Below, one piece after another: positions 12,342 through 31,059 of a DNA stretch of 64,000 nt (its first letter is position 1; every line of letters begins with the position of its first letter). The stretch comes from Brachycybe producta. Taxonomy: Eukaryota > Arthropoda > Diplopoda > Playtdesmida > Andrognathidae. The notes below the pieces were generated by a model, which worked only from the letters and a program-made list of their open reading frames with translations, searched no databases and was not told where the DNA came from. A program made the translations under genes and the position numbers. The stretch is from assembly GCA_036925085.1 (NCBI GenBank), contig JAUPFP010000004.1, forward strand, positions 634,001 through 698,000. Direction: 5' to 3'.

Positions 12342-13895
12342 TTGAATTTTTAAAAAATGCTAAAAAAATTGCTCAATTTTTAAAATCTAGTCATAACTGT
12401 AAAAACTCATAGTATAACGCAGTTATTTGAAAAAAAAATTTAACTAGTAATTGTAACATTCACCTGTACAAAGTAAGCCTTGTAAACTATTAAAATATAT
12501 TTTTATATTCAAATTTTGAGCCTAATATTTCCATTCCCGCTCATCCGGTTCATGCACATACAATGATTTTTCGAAGTTGCTTTGTCATGACTCATGACTC
12601 ATGAGCATCTATCTAGAAACACATTAACCATGTTCAATCTAAATCGTCCTGAATTGTCATAATTTTTTATTCGTGCACTGTACTTAGGGAATGAAGATAT
12701 TGATGTCTTGCAGACTTCACTAAGAATATTTTGAGCCAAATATTTTAATTCCCGCTTTTCCAGTTCACAAGCAGTGAATTTTCGAATTTGCATTGTCATG
12801 TGCATTAGGGCGTCTAGTGGTGCTCACAACATGAGTTTTGTTAAAGAACATGTATTTCAAAAACTATAACAAGTGCACTTTCGTAATTTAAGCTAGTTAT
12901 TAAAAACATAATAAAATATGCAGGTACAAAATTGAAATTATATTAGTTTAAAATTAAAAAAGGCAGTAGATAAACTCGAAAGTTGTTCACGAAAATGTTC
13001 TCGAAACTGCGTGGCTCCCAGAAGCCACTCTAAACTAGAAGCATCCTCTCAGCTGACGACAGTCATTTTCGACCTAGGATTTTGCAGCCAGTACGTACCT
13101 GGTGTCATCCATAAAAATAATGTACAGTGACATTACTGCTCCAGAAATAGATAAATATCAGAATGTGTAGTTTGATTTGCACCTATACGTTGTTTTTTAA
13201 TTAAGGTTTACTTAAGACCTAGTTGACATTATATTGTAATTAATGCATAAACAATGCAATTTGCTCTCTACTAATGTGCATTGTTAAAAAAATAATACAC
13301 CAACTGATATAGATAGATTTTTATATCAATCGGCTAGGTCATCGGTATCGGCAAAATGGATATTTTTATCTGATTGGCAAAATTTTACCATCGGTCGATC
13401 TCTACAAATTAAAAAAAAACTAGAATATTCGTGCATTTCATGCAAAAAGACTCATTACACTTGATCATGCACTTGAAAAATATTAATTTTCTGCTTGCGA
13501 ACTTTTGAATTTTGTTCCAACTGTTTATATACATTATAAAAAAGTGCACTAAAATTTGTCTTGTGTTTAATATAAAAAAATGCTACATGTAATAAAATAA
13601 TCTTAACCAAAAAAAATCTCCAACAGTTTTTGACGTGCATATATGACATTCACAGCTAATTTGTTACCGATATTAATCTGACCCTGTTCCTATTATCCAA
13701 TCTGTAATGTAATCTAATCTGGGTTTGCATCCATGAGGCTAAGGATCTAAAGTCGAGGCACTCTTATCTCTATTGTAGATTGTAATTGACATTCAGTTGA
13801 AGCTTATACAATATTGAAACATGTGTAGACTGACATTTATCTCAAATTTAAATCATGAAATTCTATTTACCATTTTTGAAATTGCACTGTATGTG
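12342..13895. other. spacer between the two ceramidase genes
   Basis: It contains the 3' untranslated region of copy 1 and then about 1.4 kb without a supported gene. Around 13300-13400 there is a decayed repeat fragment (ATCGGTATCGGC and CCATCGGTCGATCTCTA) resembling an end of a hAT-type element. The short minus-strand open frames at 12599-12805 and 13455-13649 have no domains. Confidence 0.45.
12489..12494 (+). terminator. candidate poly(A) signal ATTAAA, ceramidase copy 1
   Basis: ATTAAA lies 148 bases after the stop codon, within a GTAAACTATTAAAAT context. The second gene has the homologous GTAAACTTAATAAAAT with canonical AATAAA at 20712-20717, which supports the position. Confidence 0.45.
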
Positions 13896-13947
13896 GTGGC
13901 ACTACATGTACAAGTACTACGATCCATTGCCATAGTCTATATAAATA
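13896..13947 (+). promoter_or_regulatory. candidate core promoter of ceramidase copy 2
   Basis: GTGGCACTACATGT at 13896-13909 and TATAAATA at 13940-13947 repeat the promoter arrangement of copy 1. The TATA box is 61 bases before the ATG at 14008, against 62 in copy 1. The conserved pair suggests the duplication carried its proximal promoter along and that both genes can be transcribed. Confidence 0.6.
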
Positions 13948-14007
13948 GGACACCTCACTTTCAAGCATAACTGATGTAATCACAATACAAGCAAGCATCA
14001 TTGCAGA

Positions 14008-17000
14008 ATGTCTCTCAGAAGCACAAGCACTTTTACTAGCCTACTTTTTACGATTTATGGATTAGCAATTCTCTCTAATCATATAAATCTAATTCACACT
14101 TTGCCTTTAACTGAGAATTCGGCTGAAAATGCCGGCGATGTCTATGATATTGGTGTTGGAATTGCAGATGTCACTGGACCAGCAGCTCAAATTATTTTTG
14201 TCAGTAAACATTTTTTGTTAAAAAAAATATGTTTAAATGAGAGATAAAAAATAATTTTGTTTGTGTGTTAGGTGGGTTATGCGGATTTGAAACAAGCCGG
14301 CAATGGAATTCATATGAGACAATTCAGTCGAGCTTTTATCATTGGTGACGGACAAAAAAGAATTGTTTACGTAAATGTTGAAGCTGGAATGATATCACAG
14401 TCCATTAAAATTCAAGTGAGTGTTTTCAATTTTTTTTTTAAAAAAATTCTTTTTAGTTTTTTTAATAAAAATTGTAAAATTCAAAATTATAGGTAATTGA
14501 ATTACTGAAATTAAAATATGGAGATTTATATACAACTGAAAATGTGTGCCTGAGTGGTACTCACACCCATTCTGGTCCAGGAGGATTCTTTCAACATCTC
14601 CTCTACAACTTAGCAACACTCAGTTATGACAAGCAAACATTTCAGGCTCTTGCAAATGGCATTGTAGAAGTATGTATTTAATTATGTTTATATTATTTCA
14701 TTTTTTTCTCTTGTATATATATTTATTTTAACAACATTGACATAAGCTATATACATGTAATGTATGTTATTTAAAAAACTGAAACAATGTCAATTTTAAT
14801 TCATCGTTTGTCTTTAGACTCAAGAAATTACGTGTGAATATTTTTTTTTCTTAAAAACCAGTTATTTTTTTATTTTAATCTGTTTTTTAAGTGTAAACGC
14901 CCCTCGAACTCTAGTTATTTTGAATTTAAGAAGCATAATTAAGAAAAAAAACTTCATAGTGAGGTTCTAGGGGGTTCATTTGGGGGGTTTAAATTTCCAA
15001 AAAAAAAGTGAATTAAAATGTTTCATAAACAGCTGATTTTCGCGAAAAACTTGATTATTTTGCGTGTTAGAAACTAGAAAAGCAGCTCAATTCATTAATA
15101 GTATTTTATATTGAATTTTTTCAAAATAAACTTTTATAGACAAAAATCTAAAAAAAAATATATTGAAAGATATACAGTATATCAGCATAAAAATACTTTT
15201 AAGTTACTGGGATACCCTTCTACTTTCTAAAGCACTTTCAAGTTTCTTTTAATTTTGCTCTTCGAGAGGTGTTTACACTATAAAACCACCTTTAAGGTAG
15301 CATAGGTTAGGTTTAATATAAAAAACACCCCCCAATTTTTTTTTAGATTGCAGATGTTTATAAAATATCTCTATCTATTTTTAATATAGAGTATTACAAA
15401 CGCCCACAACAACATTAAAAAAGGAAAAATATTTTATGCACAAGGCAATTTAACAGATGCAAGTGTTAATAGAAGTCCGATATCATATTTAAATAATCCA
15501 GCTGAAGAAAGAGCAAAGTATCTATAAATTATATAGAACATTTTTCTCTTAATAATGTCATTTAGATTTCAAATTATCATTTTTGTTGTTCTAAATACAG
15601 ATATGATTACGATACGGATAAAAGCATGTTTATGCTTAATCTGATGGATATGAATAATAATTCGATTGGAATGATAAAGTAAGTAATGTATCGAAATATA
15701 GGTGCATCAACTTCCCATGAAGTGATTTTATCTTAGACTTTCGTGTATTTTTTTCTAATTAATGTATACTTTTCTGCCATTTATTTATTTAGTTGGTTTG
15801 CTGTTCATGGTACAAGTATGAACAATACTAATCATTTGATAAGCAGTGATAATAAAGGATATGCTTCTTTGAAATTTGAAAAAATGTACAATCCATCAGG
15901 TGTATTAATTGGAAAGGTATGTTAGTATCTATCACAGAATGGATGCTTAGCCTACAAGTTATATTGTCATACAATGTGAGTCATGACTCATAAGTCACAA
16001 AGGGGTTAAAAAGATTTAATGAGTTAAAAATATTTTTTTTAAAAATCTTTCTTTTGAATTTTGTGAACAACATTTCGGAAATTAATCATGGAACAACATC
16101 TGAACAACAAACAAAAAATATAGAATTTTATTTTTAAAATCGGAACTCAAATATTCTTATGCAAGCTTATCATCTCCACTTAAATGTCAGGTTTGGTTAT
16201 CAAGAATCCCAGAGCTATTCACCAGTGTCAATTACACTCCTGCAAGATGCAATGTCTGTTTGGGTGTTCTGTCAGAGAGGGTCATTGGGCGGCTGGGTCT
16301 TACCGCTTTGTAAATCAAGACGACTGTGCAGCGTTAGTGACTGGCAAGCAATATCGAAAATTGTGTGTGGCCTGCGATATGGTTTCAGCAGAAGATGGGG
16401 GGCCACTGCCCGCATGGCGCGTGTCCCAATGAAGTTCTTAAGACAGATTATCAGCAGGCAAATAATTTCACAAAATTCCCAATTTAATTGACAATCACGT
16501 TCGTCTAAATTGATGCCATCTGAATAGTTTTGGGGGTGGTTACCTAAAGATTGAGAGGATGTATGTCATCAAAACCACCCTCCCGACAATCCAGTCAAGG
16601 ACAACATCTGTATGGAAAATGATGTGGAAATAGCTCAGTACTTGCGAAGTCTAAAAAGGATGGCATTTACATAAAATTATTTTTCATACATAATTAAAAA
16701 AATCTCCATTTTGTAAATTATATTATAAACAAAAAATTATTATTTAGAAAAGTTATTAAATGTTTAAACCACTTTGTGACTTAAATATCCCTGTAGCTTT
16801 TATGCATCAACATAACTAGTAAAATGATATATACAACTGATAAAACTGCTAAGCAAACAAAGTTTATTATATGTATTGACTATTGATGTGTAACAGCAGA
16901 ATAAACATGCATGGCCATGAATACTGTAAACTATTAGCAACACGGAAACTGCAATAAAAACCAATTCTTATTACACCATAAGATGAAGCTTGTGAAGTCA

Positions 17001-20000
17001 AACGGCTTTTCTGATAAAAGGGGTAACAAGGAAGAAATGCAAGAAACCCTTTGTTATCTCTTTTCTATCAGACTACACAATCTTTAATTTTTGTCAACCC
17101 CTTTGACGTCACATTTTTCATCTTACATATCTGTTCTAATGTAGGGACCTTTTGTGGCAGCTTTTGCACAAAGCAATGAAGGAGATTCATCACCAAACAC
17201 CAAAGGTGCCAAATGTGTTAACACAGGTTTACCTTGTGATAATCTTACAAGCACATGCAATGGACGGGTAATTATTTGTTCTAATTGTACTTAATTACAA
17301 AACAAACGAACAAGACATTTTTCCCCTACTATGACCCATCACAATAGTAGCAAAATAGGTCGAATAACTGTACGAGGAGGATCCATGGTAGAATACACAT
17401 TAAAAGAAAAGTGAAAAAAAGTAAAATTACAGCAACTTGTTTCTAGTTTAAAAATCAATGTCAATCATTGTTTTCTCCCTTAATTTATTTAATGGAACAA
17501 TTGTGTAGCTGCCAACGTTCTAAATTCATCCAATTCAGTATTTGAATAATGTAAAAAATGTTTCATATCTTGAGAATTCTTAAATTTCAGGAAGAGACGA
17601 CATAACTTACTTTTCCACATACCCGAATTCAGAACTATTTAAATTTGACTCTAAAATAAAATATAGTTTTTTTTTTGTGTTTTTAAAAAAATACCATCAA
17701 ATTTCAATGAAATTCTTTGCATAATATACAAAAGATATTATTATATTTTTATGTGTTATGAACTTATTTTTGTTTAATTCAGACTGAACAATGCATTGCT
17801 TCTGGTCCAGGCAATAATATGTTTGAAAGTACACGCATTATCGGAGAAAAACAATTTGATAAAGCTAATGTAAGTACTAAGTGCACGTAAAACATTAATT
17901 GGTTATGTTCTATAATAAAAAAACCTCATTTTCGTTTATTGTCATGAATGAGTACTGAAAATAACTAAGTTGAAGTTAATTGTTGTTGTTGTGATTATCA
18001 TTGTAGGAGTTGTTTGCATCAGCAAAAAATCCAATTCATGGCCCGGTTCAATTTATACATCAGCATATCAATATGAGTGACCAACATGTTCTATGGAATA
18101 ACACAAATGTGAGTGAATTACTATAATGTAGGGCCCAATGTCAAAATATATTTCAACAATGAGAGTGTCACCCCCTCCCTCATTATTACCTCAAACCTCC
18201 ATCTACTACGTATGTTGTCCCATTTTGGCTCACTTAAAAAATTAAAAATCTATTTTAATTTTCAAATAATAAAAAATAAGAAATATATACTGCATAAATT
18301 AATGATTTATATTCTAAAATTCAGCCTACATGTAATTGTAAACATTCAATTCTCATTAAACATTTACCTAGAGTCTAGACTTGCTTATGTTTTCCAGTCA
18401 ATTACACCATTACTCATTAATTTACAATACCAAACGTTATTAATATTATATAGTAAAACGCAATTTTTTATGCTTTAGGTTAAAACATGTAAAGCAGCTC
18501 TAGGATACAGTTTTGCTGCTGGAACCACAGATGGACCAGGAATGTTCGATTTCCATCAAGGTATGTAAAGTGAACCCAAGGTTTCATCATTGAGAATCAA
18601 TAAAGATTAAGATCATTAAAGAAATTGTTTTCGCTACTATTTTAGCAACCACAAATGGAAATCAAGATCCATTTTGGTCGACTTTGGTTGGTGTTATTGC
18701 AACACCATCAAAAGAAATGATAGAATGTCAAAATCCGAAAGCCATCCTTTTACCAACTGGAGAAGTTCGTTTTTAAACGATGCTGTTTTTCAATCATAAA
18801 TGCCAATGAATGAAAATATATTTTCGTCCTTTTTAAAATTTCTAGATGGATTTGCCATTTGACTGGACACCAGAAATTGTTCCGACACAAATATTAAAGA
18901 TTGGTAATTTGGCCATTGCAGCAGTTCCTGGAGAATTTACGTAAGATAAAATGGTTTATTTATTAAATATATTTTGAATTGTCTCTTTTCATTGTCTCAC
19001 TTTTTAGAACAATGTCAGGAAGAAGACTGAGAAATGCAGTTCATAATGTAAGATTATTGCACGAGCCTATAAACTATTTTCACAGGTGTGCACACACATC
19101 AAATATGAGTTGTGTCGAAAACAGTTATTAGTCAAATATACTTTAACTTCAGTTTGGAATACACAGACCACTTTTCGTCCACTTTTCAATTGCAAAATAA
19201 AGTCGAAAGTGGTTGGGGTGTGGTTGCAATGTATTTTCTATTTAAAGACTCAAGGTGGTCGCTTTCGGCGACAACTCAACTTCATTTTGCAGTCGAGAAG
19301 TGGTCGTGATGTACTGTGCCAAATTTTGTATGTTACCATACTTCTGATGTACAGCATCTGGAATATATTCATAAACTCATTTATGAAACTACTGTATTAA
19401 ATTTGAATTTAGGCTTTGACAGCAGCAGGAGCTAATGTTAATGATGATTTAAATGTCGTCATTGCTGGTCTATGTAATATTTACACGGATTATGTCACAA
19501 CCTATGAAGAATACCAGGTTAGTTTATGTCAAATTGCAGCTTGTTTTTGCAACATTATAACAGTCTCAATATATTTGTTTTTATTTTGTATGGTTTAGAT
19601 ACAAAGGTATGAAGCTGGTTCAACAATATTCGGACCACACACCCTTAACGCCTACATTAATCAGTATTCAAATTTGGCCACAAAACTGGCAAATGTAAGT
19701 GAAAATCAATAATTTGTTAGGCATGTTCATTGGTTCATTTTCATTTTTGTATATAGGGTGAGTCTGTTGCTCCAGGTCCAAATCCACACGACCTGAGATC
19801 CAAACAGTTCTCCTTTATACCTGACGTTCAATACGAAACATCACCCATGGGTTATAAATTTGGAGATGTGCTAATTGATGCACAAGATGAATACATTTTA
19901 GTAAATAATTTTGAATCTAAATATTAAATGATAAAACAGCAGATGTGTATTCATAATGATTTCCTCGCTATTTCTAGGGATCAATTGTGAATGTTTCATT

Positions 20001-20495
20001 TGTTTGTGGAAACCTAAGAAATAACCTAATGGTAAGATACAAACACTAATTTAATTAAGATACATACTTCGAAGTTAACTCATTGCTAATGTTATTTTCG
20101 ACTTGGTTTATTTTAAAAGACTGGCAGCACATATTTAACAGTGGAATATCGTAACCAAACTAACGAAAAATGGATCGTCATCGCAACTGATGCAGATTGG
20201 GAAACAAAGTAAAAAATTTCAATCATATTAATCTTTCAATTACAATAATAAGAATGATATGGATTTGAATTTTAGATTTTACTGGAGTCAAACTGATATA
20301 TTTCTCCAAGAAAGTATGTGCATAGTGGAATGGGAGATACCATTAGAGGCTACAATCGGTGACTACCGCATCATTCATCAAGGATTTTATAAAGGATTAT
20401 TTGCCACCCATTATTACAAAGGAACATCGAAAATTTTCAAAGTGAACCTTAAATTAAATTATCAGAATATTAAACAGAATAAGTTTAATATTTGA
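14008..20495 (+). CDS. neutral ceramidase, copy 2 (19 coding exons, 732 aa)
   Basis: Tandem paralogue of the gene at 7225, with the same 19 exons and the same exon lengths except the last. Exons: 14008-14199, 14272-14415, 14493-14669, 15390-15517, 15601-15678, 15793-15916, 17145-17267, 17783-17869, 18007-18108, 18479-18560, 18646-18764, 18846-18940, 19008-19047, 19413-19517, 19599-19694, 19757-19900, 19978-20031, 20120-20208, 20276-20495. No frameshift or stop is seen. By hand count about 63 residues differ from copy 1 over about 717 aligned. Differences cluster at exon 2 (VGYADLKQ against MGYANFQQ), exon 11 and the C-terminus, which runs about nine residues longer. The catalytic box is again GDSSPN and all presumed zinc ligands are kept. 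Introns 3, 6 and 13 are enlarged by repeat insertions. It probably has the same enzymatic role. Different tissue or substrate use is possible but not shown. Confidence 0.95.
14891..15278. mobile_element. FB1 fold-back element, full copy in ceramidase-2 intron 3
   Basis: It begins GTGTAAACGCCCCTCGAA and ends TTCGAGAGGTGTTTACAC, an almost perfect terminal inverted repeat. The inner arms carry the family's other conserved words, such as AGAAACTAGAAAAGCAGCTC. It accounts for about half of an intron that is 720 bases here and 199 in copy 1. Copy 1 has only a short FB1-like fragment near 7936-7990. Confidence 0.75.
15917..17144. other. enlarged intron 6 of ceramidase copy 2
   Basis: This intron is 1,228 bases against 289 in copy 1. 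At about 16150-16440 it holds a GC-richer block with two overlapping plus-strand open frames (16159-16491 and 16184-16432). Neither matches a family I recognise. At about 16971-17127 it holds a copy of the TGACGTCA-bearing inverted-repeat element. The block is probably a decayed insertion rather than a gene. Confidence 0.45.
16971..17127. mobile_element. CRE-MITE copy 1
   Basis: The left arm, CATAAGATGAAGCTTGTGA then AGTCAAACGG, mirrors the right arm, TTTGTCAACCCCTTTGACG then TCACATTTTTCATCTTAC. The same inverted repeat occurs at about 37941-38165 and 49427-49605. The right arm keeps an intact TGACGTCA (17104-17111), while in the left arm it has decayed to TGAAGTCA. No coding capacity. Confidence 0.65.
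19150..19330. mobile_element. GGCACACAGACC-family inverted repeat in intron 13
   Basis: ACACAGACCACTTTTCGTCC and a nearby TTGCAAAATAAAGTCG are mirrored by CATTTTGCAGTCGAGAAG and TGGTCGTGATGTACTGTGCC. A better preserved copy lies at 53801-53980. The insertion explains part of the extra length of intron 13 in ceramidase copy 2. Ends are approximate. Confidence 0.5.
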
Positions 20496-20711
20496 CAATC
20501 CACGAATATATGCAAGCGCTCGTAATGCTTTCCATATTGATAACTGAATTTAAAAAAATGCTCAGTAATTTGACGAAAATTGCTCAATTTTTAAAATCTA
20601 GTCATAATTGCAAAAACTTCTAGCATAACGCAATTATTTTAACCATTAATTTTAACATTCACATTTATATGTTTCCCCATTGAATATTTACATGCTAAAC
20701 CTAGTAAACTT

Positions 20712-20717
20712 AATAAA
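20712..20717 (+). terminator. candidate poly(A) signal AATAAA, ceramidase copy 2
   Basis: Canonical AATAAA 217 bases after the stop codon, in sequence homologous to the 3' end of copy 1. Confidence 0.5.
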
Positions 20718-21839
20718 ATTATATATTTTTTTTACATACATGAGATATTTGATAATGAAAATTCTTTCAATCAGCAGCTGCTTAGCCTCTATGCAGGTGA
20801 TTGTACAGCTTTTACGCGAATTTGGCATAACCTATATATAACAACTCCGCAGTCTAACCTTGGAGGCTAGTGGCTGCAAATCGTAAAAAATAAACTTAAT
20901 CCTTATATTATTTCCCACTTCTCTATGGCATATTCTCCATTCACTCACCAAATGTCTAATCATCATGTCTATCATCACTATCAGTTTTTACAAATTCTAA
21001 AAATGTGACTTAAGGCAAAAGTAAAGCTTAAACAAAGCAAAACTTAACCCTTCATAAAGGAGCAATAAAAAGTCTGGTCTTTATGACGTATTTTAAGCAA
21101 CATTTTAGAATATGACTGCAAGATTTGCATGACTTACCACCTGGCCTCAGAAAGATACTCGTTCCATGAAAAACAAAAACAAAAAAAAAACGTTGTTCTC
21201 TCTAACGAAAAACGTTTACCATTGTAAGGAATTCGATGGTGCACTTTAGAACTTTAGAAACATTGCAGTGTTGTGTGAGTACTGTCATTGTATAGTAATA
21301 TTGTAACATGTAAACAATGCCATAACTTAGAAACCAAGTAATGAATTCATTGTGTATTACTGACCAATAATGTCAACACATCAACCGTCAAGGTTATTTA
21401 TTACTAAGGAGATGCATATATTTTAATAACACTTTTCATAAAAAAATATCTTTCAAAGTTGAGTCTTCAAATTGAATTTTGTCCAAATAATCGAAATGGG
21501 TTTTTTTTCCTTCAATGTCCTTGAAAATTATAAAGAAGGTGGATATTTTTTTGAAACTATAATGTGCAGTTGTGTCAGGAGGAGGAGGAGGAGGGGGGCT
21601 TCCATTGATGCATCACGTAAAGTAATTTACTTCAATTACACTTCGAATTAAAGGCGTACATAAAGTCTATGGGACCAGTGGGCTTTTAAAATACGCTATT
21701 GAGCTGACAATTTTATGAAAAAAAAGTCCATGAGGTTTATGGGCCTCAAGGATACGTTAAGCTTTTGTGGTCTCGTGGGCTTCGTGAGAATTTGGTAAAA
21801 GCCCAGCACATTGGCTTTGTGAGCCTCATTCTACGTAGT

Positions 21840-22035
21840 GGACTTTGTGGGCTGGGCTCACTAGAAACTTTTGTGTGCTGGGCTTACTGTAAAGTTTAGT
21901 GGGCTAGGCTCGCTATAAAGTTTTGTGTGCTGTGCTCACTAAAGTTTTGTGTGCTGTGCTCACTAAAGTTTTGCGTGCTGGGCTCACGAAAGTTTTGCGT
22001 GCTGGGCTCACTATAAAGTTTTTTGGGGTGGGCTC
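21840..22035. repeat. minisatellite, unit about 25-31 bp
   Basis: Five or more tandem variants of a unit close to GTGTGCTGGGCTCACTATAA then AGTTTT, with some units lacking TATA. The central units (about 21930-22000) are nearly identical, and homogeneity falls towards both ends. A looser array of related GGGCTT/GGCCTC words extends back to about 21670. Confidence 0.75.
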
Positions 22036-22293
22036 ACATGCTTGTCCTGGTCACATGACAGCAAATATATTGTAACATATTGTAACAGTCAGAAAAGCAA
22101 ATCACAAAATGTACATTAATTATATGAGAAATACTGTCTTATATGAATCAGATCATTGTGATTGCTCATAATTGACATTGCAATAACCACATTTTTATAA
22201 ACTAAAAATAAGAAATTAGAAAAGTCTCTTATCGTTGAAAATACTGCAAATAATTCAAATTCTTGTTAAATTTAGTTTTTCTCTCTCGAAACT

Positions 22294-22299
22294 TTTATT
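22294..22299 (-). terminator. candidate poly(A) signal for the receptor kinase gene
   Basis: The plus strand reads TTTATT, that is AATAAA on the minus strand, 106 bases beyond the stop codon at 22405-22407. Confidence 0.4.
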
Positions 22300-22404
22300 C
22301 AATCATGTATAAAATTAATAATGAAAATTTAAATATAATGTCAAGATGTTGTTTCAAAAAAATAGGACTTATGAATATATAAAAAGTACCTGTTGAGAAT
22401 ATGA

Positions 22405-29322
<6,918 letters not shown>

Positions 29323-30472
29323 ATCTTTGCCATAGGTGCAACGTAAAACATTAATTCACAAATTCCATAGCTGATTAATCAATAAGAAAAATGTGAGTTT
29401 TTAAAAATTTTGGGTGTTGTTCAAGATGTCGTCAAAAAAATCGTATTTGATCAATGGTCATCAAACGTGCTCTCGTGTCCACCAGATTCTTCTTGTGACT
29501 GTTACGACTCACGAGAGTTGTGTTTTCGTACGTCACAATATCTCCTGGAAGCAAAAATAAAATACCAAAAAAAAACACGATTGAAAAAAAGTGGTTCTGC
29601 TCTCTCATTCTCTAGAGTTGCTTGCTCACCTGTGTCCTTCAAGTTTCTTGAAAAATATAAAAACACACTAAGAAACTAGATAACAACAAAACAACCAACT
29701 TCAAACGTGACCTCCTATATGTACTTTGAAAAAAATTCGTGGAAATCTAAATACCTTTCTTGTCAAGCAAGATTTTTGTAGCACACACACACACGAAGAT
29801 AAACATTTTCGTCTGCTTGTTGTTTTCAAAGAAACAGAAAATCTAAGATGGCCAAATACAAAGCAAATTGAGAACAGATTTTTTAGTCTCATAGTTAAAT
29901 CAAAATTAAAATCCTGTAATGCAATTAAAATTATTTATAATGCAACACCGCTGATTTGCTTTTTTAGATAAGAACTTCATAATCAAATGATGTCGTTCAT
30001 TGTTGTCTAAAAATGCATACGAGAAACTTATTAACCTGAAATAAATGCATTATGTTAGTAAGTTTTTACAATGGAAGTCTTTATCCCATACTAAAAATCA
30101 ACAATTAAAATTAAACGTCTTCTATTCTAATGTAAAATAAGCATTTTTATCTTAAATAAATAAGATGTAATAAGTCCAGAAGAAACTAAACCATAAATTT
30201 ATGCATCTAATTATAAAATTGAAATGTTTGTCCTAAATTAATCAAAATAAAACGTTTTTCAACCTTCAAAAAAATAATAAACAAACAGCGGCATTCCATT
30301 ACAACCAATTAATAACTGTAACAAAATAGAATCACAAATCATAGTCGCCATTTTAGTTCATTAAAGTTGTGCATAATATGAAAAAAAAAATTAAATGACA
30401 ACTTACAAACACAACATAAAACATTTATTTAGAAACTTCTAAAAGATATTTTATGAAAAGCTGTTTTTTTAA

Positions 30473-30606
30473 ACTCTAGCTATTCTGTAGTTTACGAAGA
30501 AGAGTAACCCCCTAAGGAGAAATTGAATGTGTGTTAGAAACTAGAAGGGTAGCTGAATCACTCAATAGTGATTTCATGTTGATATCTTTCAAAATGAACC
30601 TTTTAT
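30473..30606. mobile_element. FB1 half element
   Basis: Left arm only: ACTCTAGCTATTCTGTAG, TTAGAAACTAGAAGGGTAGC and TTCATGTTGATATCTTTCAA, ending in TTTATAAACAAAAAA. Confidence 0.6.
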
Positions 30607-31059
30607 AAACAAAAAACAGAAACAAAACCTTTGAATCGGGCTATTACTCACCAGAAGTGAAGACAATGTTGTCTTGAAAATGTCACTGGGAACGCAACAT
30701 ACCCAAGATATCAGTAAACGCATTGTTGCAATAATTGTTTTAAATTGCGCCGTCACTTGGCTCATACACATTTGTTCCGTGAATAACGACAAAATTAAGA
30801 TGAAACAATTGTTTCAAGTTTAACTGTGCTGATAAGTTTGACAAACACTTAAAACTCTCAAAGAACACTTTATTTAATAGCAACTGAGGAGAATTTTTTT
30901 TTAAACACACAAAAATGCAATTTTGCTTTGACGAGTGGGTTTTTTTAATTGTAGTGTTTGTTCTGCATCTTTATTAATAATTAATCAAAACTAAAAAAAT
31001 ACGTTTTGATTATAAAGTGTGACAAATAATTGTAACTGACAATTAGCTGTAGTTACTAT

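Larger units (their letters stand above)
20496..22293. other. spacer between ceramidase copy 2 and the receptor kinase
   Basis: The two flanking genes converge here. The spacer contains the candidate AATAAA at 20712-20717, a GGA-rich tract at about 21581-21598 and the minisatellite at about 21840-22035. A lone GGAGGCTAG word near 20872 may be a trace of the fold-back family seen at 25757-25903. I see no gene. Confidence 0.5.

Noticed and set aside
13300-13400. ATCGGTATCGGC / CCATCGGTCGATCTCTA region as an intact transposon
   Set aside because: Only an end-like fragment is visible, with no matching opposite end or target duplication.
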